DNA of 41,588 nt from Bacillota bacterium (lineage in GTDB: Bacteria; Bacillota; Clostridia; Lachnospirales; Cellulosilyticaceae), in assembly GCA_023436395.1 (NCBI GenBank), contig JAEZJJ010000015.1, positions 1 to 41,588 of the forward strand, given 5' to 3'. The position numbers and the translations under genes were made by a program. The notes under the pieces were generated by a model. It did no database searches. It was not told the origin of the DNA and saw nothing but the letters and a program-made list of their open reading frames with translations. Positions 16,351 to 24,763 of this stretch are shown in pieces; within the stretch, counting starts at the first letter, position 1, and each line of letters begins with the position of its first letter.

Positions 16351-17229
16351 TTAATAATTATATTTGCCCTCAATTTTAACTGTTGCTCTTCCTCCAAACA
16401 GGACTTTCCCATCCAACATTTTAATGAGAACAATATTATATGCTGAGTGTTCTGCATTTTGCTCAATCAGAATTGGCTTTCCATCCCACATATTATTTTG
16501 TAACATATAATAACCTAATGCTGAATTTCCTGAACCAGTAGCTTTATCCTCAAGGTAACCGAATTTTGGCGCAAATACTCTTGTCCTAACAAAGTTTTGC
16601 TGATTCGATACCTCATTGGTGAATATAAGGATAATATCTATTTCATGTTCAAGGCAAAAGGCCTTTAATGTTTGTTCATTAGGCCAAATAGATAGTTCTT
16701 CCTTAAGTGTGGCAATTGGAACAATCAAAGTATTTAACCCTGCATTAATGAGTGCAATGGGATATTTCTCTAATATTGCTTCCTTCCTAACGTCGAGTGC
16801 CTCGGCTATCATATCAGCATCCACATCAGTTCTATGGTACTCAGGGTTTGGTGCAGAAATAAAAACTGCATCTAAAGCCTGAAGTTCATTGTAAACAGTA
16901 AGCTTTCCTTTTGCGGTTTCGATAAATACTTGAGGTAGTTTATTAAGCTCACTATTATTTTTAATCAGGTCATACATACATGCAATGGTTCCATGTCCAC
17001 AAAACGCCACCTCACACTCCGAAGAATAATATTTTAGTGAAAATACATTCTCCTCCTTAGAAGTACAGTAAATCACTTCTGACACAAACCCTTTATGATC
17101 TGTGGCAATATTTTGCATATCACTTTCCTGCAATTGACAGCTTTCCTCCAGATAAATACACGCTGCTGGATTCCCTAATGAAGATTCTGAGGTAAAAGCA
17201 TTAAGTTTTTTGTATAATAAAGATTTCAT
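16351..17229 (-). CDS. PhzF-family isomerase
   Basis: This 292-residue protein is of PhzF/DapF-like fold. The N-terminus YKKLNAFTSESSLGNPAACIYL has the family GNPAAV-like motif, with KGFVSEVIY holding the catalytic Glu position and CEVAFCGHGTIACMYDL the Gly-rich half-site. Near the C-terminus are LEDKATGSGNSALGYY and the final FGGRATVKIEG. PhzF proteins isomerise small amino-acid-like substrates by proton shuttling. Phenazine synthesis is not implied, as no other phz gene is here. AAAGGAGCAAAGTGA precedes the ATG at 17229. It is co-transcribed with the decarboxylase gene upstream and the cupin downstream. Confidence 0.9.
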   Translation of the reverse strand: MKSLLYKKLNAFTSESSLGNPAACIYLEESCQLQESDMQNIATDHKGFVSEVIYCTSKEENVFSLKYYSSECEVAFCGHGTIACMYDLIKNNSELNKLPQVFIETAKGKLTVYNELQALDAVFISAPNPEYHRTDVDADMIAEALDVRKEAILEKYPIALINAGLNTLIVPIATLKEELSIWPNEQTLKAFCLEHEIDIILIFTNEVSNQQNFVRTRVFAPKFGYLEDKATGSGNSALGYYMLQNNMWDGKPILIEQNAEHSAYNIVLIKMLDGKVLFGGRATVKIEGKYNY

Positions 17230-17282
17230 TCACTTTGCTCCTTTCAATCATTTTAGACATTCAGTGCACGAGGATAAATTCC

Positions 17283-18667
17283 TTACCCTCGCAGTTGCTT
17301 AAAAATTTCTACACTTTCTTTAATATCTTTCTTTGTTGTTTGCCAAGAACACACACTCACTCTAATGACAGGTTCATTGTGCCAGATTGCCCTCCACACC
17401 AACACTTTCCACTTGACTGTATATTCTGTAGCATTGACTGAGTCATCTCCCTAGTATCACATTTAATCAAAATCTGATTAAATACGACTTCATTCAAAAT
17501 GATGAATCCATTTTCTGATAGCCTTTGTGCAAAATATTTTGCATGATCACACAAACAGTCTACCATCTCCTGTACACCACTTTTCCCTAGATATTTGAGG
17601 GTTGCCCATAATTCTATGCCTCTAGCATGCCTTGACATTTCTGGCGTATAAAGCATACCATCTCTACTTTCACTATACTGTATGTATGAACCAGTCGCTT
17701 GCATTGCACGTATGAGTGCAGAGCGATCTTTACAAAGGACAATGCCACAATCATAAGGGGCATTAAGTGTTTTATGGGCATCCACAGACCATGAATCTGC
17801 TTTCTCAATACCTTTTGTAAGTTTGCAATAATTGTCTGAAGCAGCAGCCCAAAGCCCAAATGCACCGTCAACATGCACCCAAGCTCCAAACTTATTTGCA
17901 ATATCACATAGCGTATCAATTGGGTCAAAAGCACCACTATTCACATTGCCAGCTTGAACAATCAGCAAAGTATTGCTATCTAGTTTAGGTAGCTTTTCCA
18001 ATGAGATTCTCCCCTGGTCATCAGCCTGAACCAATTCCACACGTTCTTTGCCCAGTCCAAGTAAAGCCAAGGCTTTGAATACAGATGAATGTGCTTGTTC
18101 ACTGAGAACCACCCTTATAGGTGGAGCACCAAACAGTCCCTGTTCATTTACATTCCAGTTCTGCTTTAGCAACAGTTCATTTCGAGCAGTTGCAAGAGCA
18201 CAAATAGTTGCTGTGGAGGAACCACTCACAAATCCAGCAGCTGTTCCATGAGGCAAGTTTAGAAGCTCAACTATCCATCTCTCACAGATTTCTTCTAGTT
18301 TTGCCGCAATCGGTGACATGACATAAAGTGCACTATTTTGATCCCATACATCGGAAAGCCACTTTGTTGCTAATGCAATAGGTAAACTCCCTCCACAGAC
18401 AAAACCAAAATACTTTCCTCCAGTCTGAGCCACGGTGTTCTTTGAACCATATGTATTCAGCATACCAATAATCTTACTGGGGTCAGAAGTATTTTCAGGT
18501 AGTGATTCATCAAACATCTTTAGTTCTAATAGAGATAACTCAGAAGGAGAAACAGCCATTTCTTGAAGGTGATCCATGTAATCATAGGCAAAAGCCTTTG
18601 CTTCTTCAAACAACTGCTTTGTTTCAAGCTGTCCTTTTATTTTCATTTGTAGGCCTGTTTTATTCAT
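17283..18667 (-). pseudogene. PLP-dependent group II decarboxylase, frameshifted near the 3' end
   Basis: The intact part (436 residues to a TGA at 17357) is a group II amino-acid decarboxylase-like enzyme. It has the stacking His193 in QAHSS, Asp267 in HVDGAF, and the PLP lysine Lys299 in SVDAHKTLNAP. The last ~12 residues (QSGTMNLSLE) do not fit the family. Restoring one G in the GGG at 17390-17392 shifts to a frame that reads AIWHNEPVIRVSVCSW and then about 25 more residues to a TAA at 17283, giving about 461 residues. A 1-base deletion is therefore likely, either real or a sequencing error. The protein may still fold, since only the tail changes. GGAGA precedes the ATG. It is the first gene of the operon with phzF-like and cupin genes and is divergent from MocR. 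Confidence 0.8.
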
Positions 18668-18690
18668 CTTGTTACAATCTCCACACTAAA

Positions 18691-18761
18691 ATTGTATGAC
18701 ATTGTCAACATTATAGGTTGTTATTGTACCACTTTCAATATACAATTGTATGTAATACAAT
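18691..18761. promoter_or_regulatory. Overlapping divergent promoters with repeated ATACAAT operator half-sites
   Basis: Minus strand: TTGAAA (18733-18738), 17 bases, TATAAT (18710-18715), driving the decarboxylase operon. Plus strand: TTGTTA (18718-18723), 17 bases, TACAAT (18741-18746), driving the MocR gene. The two promoters overlap back to back. The half-site ATACAAT or its complement occurs at 18691-18697, 18740-18746, 18745-18751 and 18755-18761. The pair 18745-18761 is a perfect 7-3-7 dyad over the MocR start region. This fits control of both sides by the MocR protein, with autorepression. Confidence 0.75.
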
Positions 18762-18780
18762 TCTATTGGAGGCTATACAT

Positions 18781-20160
18781 ATGTGGGATTTAAGAATTAT
18801 TAATACTGATAAGTCACTGTATATTGCCATTGCTGATGCCATAGAACGGGACATCCGCCTTGGCATTCTAAAAGCAGGTGATAAACTTCCTGCTCAGAGA
18901 GGACTTGCCAAAAAAGTTGGTGTTAACGTCACTACCATAACAAGAGCCTACACTGAAGCAGAAAAGCGTGGGTTAGTCACTTCAATTGTTGGGAGTGGTA
19001 CCTATATTTCATCTGATCTAGGGTTTAATTCATCTCTTCTAAATACGGAAAAAAATAATCCAAAACTCATTGAACTCGGTCTTGTTTTACCCCTTTGTGC
19101 AATGGAGCCAGATTTGAATGAGATTTTAGAAAGAGTTATTCATAAAAATAAGTTAAAAGACTTTATGGGGTATACACCCCCTCAAGGACTATATAGACAT
19201 AGATTAGTAGGAAGTAAATGGGTAAAAGGTTTTGGCATCAGTGCTGAACCTGATCATATTGTGGTAACAGCAGGAGCACAACATGCTTTAAACTGCATTT
19301 TCTCCTCTGTCTTTCAACCTGGTGATCGCATAGCTGTGGATTGTTTGACTTACCCAGGCGTCAAAACAGCTGCTAGACTCTGTGGTATACAACTTGAAGC
19401 AGTGGAAATGGATGATGAGGGTATAACCCCACAGGGACTCTCTGCAGTCTGTCACAGGTACAACATTAAAGGGGTTTATACAGTATCAACCATGCAAAAT
19501 CCTACTAATGCCATTATGTCAGAACAAAGACGTACATCCATTGCAGAAATCATCAAACAGAATCATCTTGTCCTGGTTGAAGATGATTTGTACCGTTTTT
19601 TATCACCAGAAAATTCAACCCCTCTGACATCACTTATTCCAGAAAAAAGTATATATATTGCTGGTATTTCAAAGGCATTTTACGCAGGACTTAGAATCAG
19701 CTTTGTTGTCACCCCCAGTAAGTATTACAACAGAATCTCACAAGCTGTTGTTAATACTCTCTGGATGGCTCCCTCTTTAAATGCAGAGATTGCCTGTGAA
19801 TGTATCACCTCTGGATTAGCAAGTGAAATTATCACCCTTAAATGCAATGAGATTCAACAAAGAGCTTCTTTATTACAATTTAAATTATCCGAGTATTATT
19901 TTAGATATATACCAGACAGTATGTTTGCATGGTTAAAACTTCCTAATGATTGGAGTAGCAGCGAATTTGAAAAAGCTGCAAATGCTCATGGGGTTAATGT
20001 CGTTTCATCTGAAAAATTTTCTATCGGTGGTATTGTCCCTCCCAACTTTATACGCATTTCTCTCACTGGAGCGGATAACATTACAGAGTTTGAGAAGGGC
20101 CTTGATATATTAATTAAACTCCTTAATCGAGAAATCGGCACAGCTGGTGGGCTTCTATAA
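18781..20160 (+). CDS. MocR-family transcriptional regulator (GntR HTH plus aminotransferase domain)
   Basis: This 459-residue fusion regulator has a GntR-type winged helix at residues 8-78 (AGDKLPAQRGLAKKVGVN, then GSGTYI). A fold-type I aminotransferase-like domain follows, with the PLP lysine Lys298 in AGISKAFYAGLR, the Asp of VEDDLY and the NPTN motif (MQNPTNA). Such proteins sense PLP adducts and control PLP or amino-acid genes. The start is the ATG at 18781, 8 bases after GGAGG. An upstream frame to 18718 would run through the promoter. It is divergent from the decarboxylase operon, which it probably regulates through the ATACAAT sites between them. Confidence 0.9.
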   Translation: MWDLRIINTDKSLYIAIADAIERDIRLGILKAGDKLPAQRGLAKKVGVNVTTITRAYTEAEKRGLVTSIVGSGTYISSDLGFNSSLLNTEKNNPKLIELGLVLPLCAMEPDLNEILERVIHKNKLKDFMGYTPPQGLYRHRLVGSKWVKGFGISAEPDHIVVTAGAQHALNCIFSSVFQPGDRIAVDCLTYPGVKTAARLCGIQLEAVEMDDEGITPQGLSAVCHRYNIKGVYTVSTMQNPTNAIMSEQRRTSIAEIIKQNHLVLVEDDLYRFLSPENSTPLTSLIPEKSIYIAGISKAFYAGLRISFVVTPSKYYNRISQAVVNTLWMAPSLNAEIACECITSGLASEIITLKCNEIQQRASLLQFKLSEYYFRYIPDSMFAWLKLPNDWSSSEFEKAANAHGVNVVSSEKFSIGGIVPPNFIRISLTGADNITEFEKGLDILIKLLNREIGTAGGLL

Positions 20161-20251
20161 GAAATCTTATCCCCTAATTAATAAGCACGATTAATGATGT
20201 CATTATTTTCGGGCTCTATAATAAATGTTAGGGCTAAAAAATACAAAACAA

Positions 20252-20314
20252 AAGAGCATAGTTAACACTTCTAAGTTTACTACTACTTATAGGAAGGTTG
20301 TTAGCTATGCTCTT
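20252..20314. terminator. Long hairpin terminator between MocR and AraC genes
   Basis: AAGAGCATAG (20252-20261) pairs with CTATGCTCTT (20305-20314), extended by TTAACA/TTGTTA-type pairing. On the minus strand a T-rich tail follows (TTGTTTTGTATTTTTT), so it works best for the AraC operon. It is also the only candidate for MocR. The rest of 20161-20452 shows nothing else. Confidence 0.65.
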
Positions 20315-20452
20315 GATAATTCATTTATTGAGGATTTATTCTTTGTCTGACTTATGAGTTTTGTCAACTTTTATTATCCTCATTTTTACCCTTAACTAAG
20401 TTAGACATCTTACCTCTATCTCTAATTTACTTATATCATTAATCTGACTGGA

Positions 20453-21340
20453 CTATTTATCAAATATAGGTTTAACAGGCATCATCTCAATATAGCCTCT
20501 ACTTCCTATTGGTTCCAGTTGAATTCTTGGATTCTCAGTATCCCACCTGTATCCTCTTGTCTTTGGTTCAAATCGTTTCATCGCTTCCTGTACCCCTTCA
20601 ATAGCTGCACAATAATCTATTTCTTCAAATGGTAACCCTTGAAACATCATATAATCTGCTTCTGGAAGAATGATAATATCAAACCCTTCTGGCACTTTGT
20701 CCTCATAATCCAAATCTACTTCTACACCTTGTACATATTCACTAGTTCCTTGATCTCTGTATGTTTCTGGTAGCCACATACATACGGGTTCTCCACTGAT
20801 AGATTTCATACTGGTCAGAAGCCCCCAGACTTCACACCCTACTTCTTCACAATATGAAAAATAATCTATGGCAGTCACACCTCTTTTTATCAAAACTTTG
20901 CGCTCTGGTTTACGGACAATCTGCATAAACACTTCACTTTCCTCCCCTAACCTTTTATTAGTTTTACGAGTTTCATTATAAATAACATCATATGGGACAA
21001 AAAGAAAAATGGGCACAGGATGCCTTGCATACTCTTTTGGATTGCACCCAAACTCTCTTTTAAATGCCCTCTGATATCCCTCTATACTTTGAAAACCCAT
21101 GTCAAAAGCTATTTCTGTCACCGATACTTTTTCATCTCTCAAGCGAAGTGCTGACTGGGACAATTTAATTCTTCGTATATAGTCAGATGGTGTAAATCCA
21201 GTATATTCCTTAAAAATGCGATAAGAATGCCATGGCGAGAATAGGGATACTCCCGCCAAGTCTGTCCATGTAATTTCTTCCTGAATATGTTCTTCAATGT
21301 AATCCTGCATTCTCTGCACAGCCATCATTTGTTCCTGCAC
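20453..21340 (-). CDS. AraC-family regulator with GyrI-like effector domain
   Basis: This 295-residue regulator has two helix-turn-helix motifs in residues 1-100 (TWTDLAGVSLFSPWHSYRIF and SVTEIAFDMGFQSIEGYQRAF). A GyrI-like/BmrR-like ligand-binding domain (about residues 125-290) ends in YIEMMPVKPI, as in Rob-type multidrug sensors. The GTG at 21340 follows AGAGGTG with good spacing. An ATG at 21361 lies in the permease stop region without a proper ribosome site, so I prefer the GTG. It is the last gene of an operon with an ABC ATPase and permease and presumably controls it. Confidence 0.88.
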   Translation of the reverse strand: MQEQMMAVQRMQDYIEEHIQEEITWTDLAGVSLFSPWHSYRIFKEYTGFTPSDYIRRIKLSQSALRLRDEKVSVTEIAFDMGFQSIEGYQRAFKREFGCNPKEYARHPVPIFLFVPYDVIYNETRKTNKRLGEESEVFMQIVRKPERKVLIKRGVTAIDYFSYCEEVGCEVWGLLTSMKSISGEPVCMWLPETYRDQGTSEYVQGVEVDLDYEDKVPEGFDIIILPEADYMMFQGLPFEEIDYCAAIEGVQEAMKRFEPKTRGYRWDTENPRIQLEPIGSRGYIEMMPVKPIFDK

Positions 21341-21351
21341 TATTATCACCT

Positions 21352-22095
21352 CTATTCCCATTTAAAGCATTTCACAGAAATTCCTATACAGATTATAGTA
21401 AGTATAGCCATAATAACTATTGATACTGCAACATTTGTAAGCGGTAATCCCAAAACTGCTGCTTTTAGTATTTTAACCCCCTGAGTAAGCGGAAGTATGC
21501 CGACAACTCTCTGCATCATTTTCGGCATGACCTCATAAGGCAACGTTGCACCAGAAAATACTAACATTGGGAAGTATAGAATGGATGCAATGATAGATGC
21601 TGACTTGCTATTCTTTGCTATACCTCCCACCAATATACCTATACTCAATATAGAAGCTAATACTAATAACCACCCTAGTAAAAATAAGAAAAAGGATCCC
21701 CTTATAGTAAATCCTAAAAAAATACTTGCTACAGCCCATAAAATAATAATAGATACTGCTGAATATAGTACATAGATTGATACATGAACAAATAATACCA
21801 TAAGTGGGCTAATTGGTGTTACTTGAAATCTCTTTAATATCTTTCTTTCTCTATACTCTGCTAACACGATTGGTAACCCCATCAATCCACCAGCACAGAC
21901 AGCAATGCTGCAAAGTGCACCAAAAGACTGCTCAAAAAAAGTATATCCTGCTCCTGGAAAAGCTTCCTTCTTACCAAAAATGATACTTATGATTATCAGG
22001 ATAATCAAGGGCATTATCTCTGCAAAAATAATCATATTCATATCACGTATAGATAACCTTCCTTCTACCTTTAGCATCTTACCAAACGTTCTCAT
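21352..22095 (-). CDS. ABC-2 type permease (drug/antibiotic exporter)
   Basis: This 247-residue membrane protein has six helices. ILAEYRERKILKRFQVTPISPL-type sequence between helices 2 and 3 is the conserved coupling element of ABC-2 drug exporters (DrrB/YadH type). LPYEVMPKMMQRVVGILPLTQGVKIL before the last helix is also typical. GGAGGGGG lies 6 bases before the ATG at 22095. It overlaps the ATPase gene by 17 bases. The substrate is not known; the AraC/GyrI-type regulator suggests a hydrophobic drug. Confidence 0.9.
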   Translation of the reverse strand: MRTFGKMLKVEGRLSIRDMNMIIFAEIMPLIILIIISIIFGKKEAFPGAGYTFFEQSFGALCSIAVCAGGLMGLPIVLAEYRERKILKRFQVTPISPLMVLFVHVSIYVLYSAVSIIILWAVASIFLGFTIRGSFFLFLLGWLLVLASILSIGILVGGIAKNSKSASIIASILYFPMLVFSGATLPYEVMPKMMQRVVGILPLTQGVKILKAAVLGLPLTNVAVSIVIMAILTIICIGISVKCFKWE

Positions 22096-22813
22096 CGCTT
22101 TCCCCCTCCCCTGTATAATACAGGTATGCTTCTTCTAACTTCCCACAATTACTTTTTCCTAACACTTCCTCTATAGTTCCTTGAAATGCTGTCTTTCCAT
22201 TTTTTAAGATGATAATCTCATCACACAAAGCTTCCACTTCATCCATGAAGTGAGATGTAAGAATGATTGTAAGCCCTTCTTGTTTCAGCTTCTTAAGGAT
22301 ATACCAAACCTCTCGTCTTGCTCTTGCATCCAAACCTGTTGTAAGCTCATCTAAAAATACAATTTCTGGCTGAGGTATCAATGCAAGTACTATAAATAGT
22401 CTCTGCCTCTGCCCTCCTGACAAGTCCTTTACTAGGCTCTTCTCTTTATCACCAATCCCAAACTTCTTTAATAATTCCTTCCAGTCAGCCCTATCCTTAT
22501 AAAGGCACTCAGTCTGCTCACATAATTCATTTACCTTGATTTCCCTCTGATAATTTGAATCTTGAAATTGAACACCTATTCTTTGAAATATATCTCCTCG
22601 TTCTTTCACTGGATCTTTCTCAAATATCTGCACCTCCCCACTATCTTTTTCTTTTATACCAAGAATGCATTCAATGCTAGTACTTTTCCCTGCCCCATTT
22701 GCACCAAGCAATCCTAAAACCATACCTTTTTCTATCGAAAAAGTAAGGCCATCCAGTACCTGTTTTCCAGCATAAGATTTTGAAAGCTTCTTCACTATTA
22801 TCATCTTCGCCAT
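22079..22813 (-). CDS. ABC transporter ATP-binding protein (drug exporter)
   Basis: This is a 244-residue ATPase. Walker A is GANGAGKST (37-45), the signature DLSGGQRQR is around residue 133, Walker B is EIVFLDELTTGLD, and the switch region is ILTSHFMDEVEAL. The Pro usual after the Walker B Glu is Leu here (DEL for DEP), which occurs in this subfamily. GGGAGGT, 8 bases before the ATG at 22813, supports the start. It is the first gene of the operon ATPase-permease-AraC, with overlapping or nearly contiguous junctions. The promoter at 22894 carries a dyad at the -35 position. Confidence 0.92.
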   Translation of the reverse strand: MAKMIIVKKLSKSYAGKQVLDGLTFSIEKGMVLGLLGANGAGKSTSIECILGIKEKDSGEVQIFEKDPVKERGDIFQRIGVQFQDSNYQREIKVNELCEQTECLYKDRADWKELLKKFGIGDKEKSLVKDLSGGQRQRLFIVLALIPQPEIVFLDELTTGLDARARREVWYILKKLKQEGLTIILTSHFMDEVEALCDEIIILKNGKTAFQGTIEEVLGKSNCGKLEEAYLYYTGEGESDENVW

Positions 22814-22893
22814 GTATTTTACCTCCCTTGTTATCTACAGATATCATTGTATACTCCTAGGGATAATATCACTCGACTTTTTTTGCCATTACT

Positions 22894-22977
22894 ATTATAA
22901 AGGAATCATGGTTTCAAGAAGGTGGACTAGCGTCCACATTTCTTCTTCTAGGGAACTCTAGGTCCCCTTAGACGCTA
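22894..22977 (-). promoter_or_regulatory. Activator-type promoter and dyads upstream of the ABC/AraC operon
   Basis: On the minus strand TATAAT (22894-22899) has no consensus -35 (CCTTCT at the 17-base position). A perfect dyad GTGGAC-N4-GTCCAC (22922-22937) is centred about 42 bases before the predicted start, the usual place for a class II activator. A second inverted pair, TAGCGTC (22928-22934) and GACGCTA (22971-22977), encloses a further partial dyad (TCTAGGGA / TCCCCTTAGA). The likely ligand is the operon's own AraC protein, by inference. The remainder of the 354-base gap to 23168 holds only the terminator listed next. Confidence 0.6.
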
Positions 22978-23068
22978 ACAAAGAGCGGTCAGATAATATT
23001 TCTGCCATGGTAGATAGTTTTCTAATAGATGAGGATAATTCGTATGCCCTGAAATATTGAAAAAACTT

Positions 23069-23114
23069 AAAAACCTGCAAGAAAAGTATTGATTTTTCTT
23101 AGCAGGTTTTTATT
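23069..23114 (-). terminator. Terminator downstream of the flavodoxin-family gene
   Basis: AAAAACCTGC (23069-23078) pairs with GCAGGTTTTT (23102-23111), extended by AAGAAAA/TTTTCTT. T-tracts are present on both strands. It follows the minus-strand gene at 23168. Confidence 0.85.
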
Positions 23115-23167
23115 TCCATATGCAAGCTTGTTTTTCTCATCTTGTTACAACCTCTAATGAACTTGAA

Positions 23168-23866
23168 CTATTCATTCCAAGGCCTCGCTTTATCCAACCA
23201 TCCATTTTCTCTCCAATAGAGTGTTTCAGATGATGTATCGCTAAAATCCTTCTTCCTTGAAAATGCCATCATATTGAACATAAACCTAATGTACCAAGAT
23301 GGTTTCCTACTTTTTTTAGCTTTTATTTTTCTTACTAGACGTGTTATATCCTTTTCAATCTTTTCTTTTTTGTCCTCACTAACCTCAGACCAATTTGAGG
23401 CTTGCACAGCCACTCCATAACTTTTTATGTACGGAACACCCCAGTAAGCAAGCGTTCTTACGAGTGGCTTTATAGCTTTACCTGCCCCCACACCTGCCGT
23501 TGTCGAAATAACAACTGCCCTTTTTGAAAACATACTTTTTCTTGGTCTGTGAGGAATCCAATACTGAAAGAATAAATCAATAAATGATTTCATAGGTGCT
23601 GACGGAGCCATACAGTAATTAGGAGTTGTGAATATAAGAATATCTGCATCGTTCATAGCATCAGCTATAATCTTTTTTTCATCATAAAAGGGACATTTTG
23701 TTTCGTCCTTCATACAAGTATAGCAACCAAGGCAGAAATGATTTAAGTCTCTTGGCAAAAAGAACTCCCTTATATCTTCCTTATCTGTTAATTTATCAGC
23801 AAGTGTTCTGCCTATATGATAGGTTGAGCCCTTGTGATTTTGCCCATGTATCATTACAATTTTCAT
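23168..23866 (-). CDS. Flavodoxin-family NAD(P)H-dependent oxidoreductase
   Basis: This 232-residue flavodoxin-fold protein has a phosphate loop GQNHKGSTYHIG (residues 8-19) for FMN. The segment FCLGCYTCMKDETKCPFYDE (about 45-64) is the Cys-rich motif seen in this reductase group. TPNYCMAPSAPMKSFIDLFF and STTAGVGAGKAIKPL form the rest of the FMN site. The C-terminal part is basic with a short hydrophobic stretch. AGGGGG, 8 bases before the ATG at 23866, fixes the start. The start codon overlaps the stop of the broken gene upstream (ATGA), so the two form a coupled pair. The redox partner is unknown. Confidence 0.88.
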   Translation of the reverse strand: MKIVMIHGQNHKGSTYHIGRTLADKLTDKEDIREFFLPRDLNHFCLGCYTCMKDETKCPFYDEKKIIADAMNDADILIFTTPNYCMAPSAPMKSFIDLFFQYWIPHRPRKSMFSKRAVVISTTAGVGAGKAIKPLVRTLAYWGVPYIKSYGVAVQASNWSEVSEDKKEKIEKDITRLVRKIKAKKSRKPSWYIRFMFNMMAFSRKKDFSDTSSETLYWRENGWLDKARPWNE

Positions 23867-24231
23867 ACTATATCCCCCTCAGTTTTCAATTTGTCTACTA
23901 TCATAAACTCACTATTTGAGCTCAGTTCTCCTGTGTTTCCCAAGGCATATAGAAATTTTGCATATTTAAAGGATGCTCCACGGGATAACCGTTCCTCCTT
24001 GGAAAGATATCGGAATTCATTCATATCATGTACTGGAAGTAACATCTCTTCTGCATTTAGTGATGCGTCCTTATATATTTACTGTAAGATATCAACCAGT
24101 TCACTAAAACCATTTCTTATTTCTTCTTCGGTACGCATATTCAAATAGTCATTATGAATGGCAAAATTCTTCGGATAATCAATCATCTCTTTCATTCGAA
24201 GCTCTGACCATCTCTCTACCCAATGTTTCAT
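23863..24231 (-). pseudogene. Small soluble protein gene interrupted by an in-frame TAA
   Basis: An ATG at 24231 behind GGAGATAG opens a frame that reads 50 residues (MKHWVERWSELRMKEMIDYP onward to GFSELVDILQ), then meets TAA at 24079-24081. The same frame continues for another 71 residues, with the same composition, to a TGA at 23863 that overlaps the flavodoxin start. One A-to-T change (AAA Lys to TAA) after DILQ would explain this. The full product would be about 122 residues, acidic/basic mixed, with no membrane segment and of a family I cannot name. A restart inside the second half (ATG at 24045) is possible but lacks a clear ribosome site. Confidence 0.75.
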
Positions 24232-24339
24232 ATCGATTCTATCTCCTTTGACAATGGACTGTAGTACTTTTTTGATGCGCCTATAATATGTATATAATTA
24301 TAATATTTTAAAACTATTCAATCAATATTATCTACCTCA

Positions 24340-24456
24340 TATTTCAATCTATCTTCTATAGAACTGACATATCCTAAATATGTGAAATAGATTTACCCGA
24401 TTCTAAAATATAAATTGCAGTTTCTTCTTTCATTTCTTTGAGTACTTATTATACAT
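24340..24456 (-). pseudogene. Decayed IS3-type transposase orfA, N-terminal fragment
   Basis: Behind GGAGGAGAT on the minus strand, ATG at 24456 begins MYNKYSK. A frameshift then leads into EMKEETAIYILESGKSISHI, followed by a TAG and a few related residues. KYSKE-K--TA--ILE-GKS resembles the start of IS3-family OrfA (HTH_Tnp_1). It is clearly non-functional, with one frameshift and two stops within 40 codons. The family assignment is from pattern only. Confidence 0.45.
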
Positions 24457-24763
24457 TTATCTCCTCCATATGATAATATCCTCATATCATAGGCCCTCAC
24501 TTTTACACCGGACTCCATTTATGAGTACATTTAAAATCTATACAACAATCAACTTTCACATGGTACGATTGAATATAAACCTCCAAATGAATTAGGGGTA
24601 GAATACTGGGGTCAGCATGTGTAATTGTTGATCTCAATAAATTTTTTCGTTTTAAATCGTGTCTAAACTATTGACCATATTCCAATTTAACAATAGGACA
24701 TTTTAAATATTATTATATATTTAAAAATTAAAGCTACTTGACATATAAGTAAGGAATATCAAT
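24457..24763. other. Degraded intergenic stretch with a short coding relic
   Basis: No gene is present. One plus-strand frame at 24535-24624 reads NLYNNQLSHGTIEYKPPNEL then GVEYWGQHV and a stop. It has a protein-like composition but no start or ribosome site, and I do not recognise the family. The rest is AT-rich. This lies between the IS3-like fragment and the broken oxidoreductase. Confidence 0.4.

Noticed and set aside
16351..17229. Phenazine biosynthesis cluster suggested by PhzF
   Set aside because: No phzA-G partners are present; PhzF-like isomerases are widespread outside phenazine pathways.
24079..24081. Programmed stop-codon readthrough or selenocysteine at the TAA
   Set aside because: Selenocysteine uses TGA, and no readthrough element is visible; a nonsense mutation is simpler.
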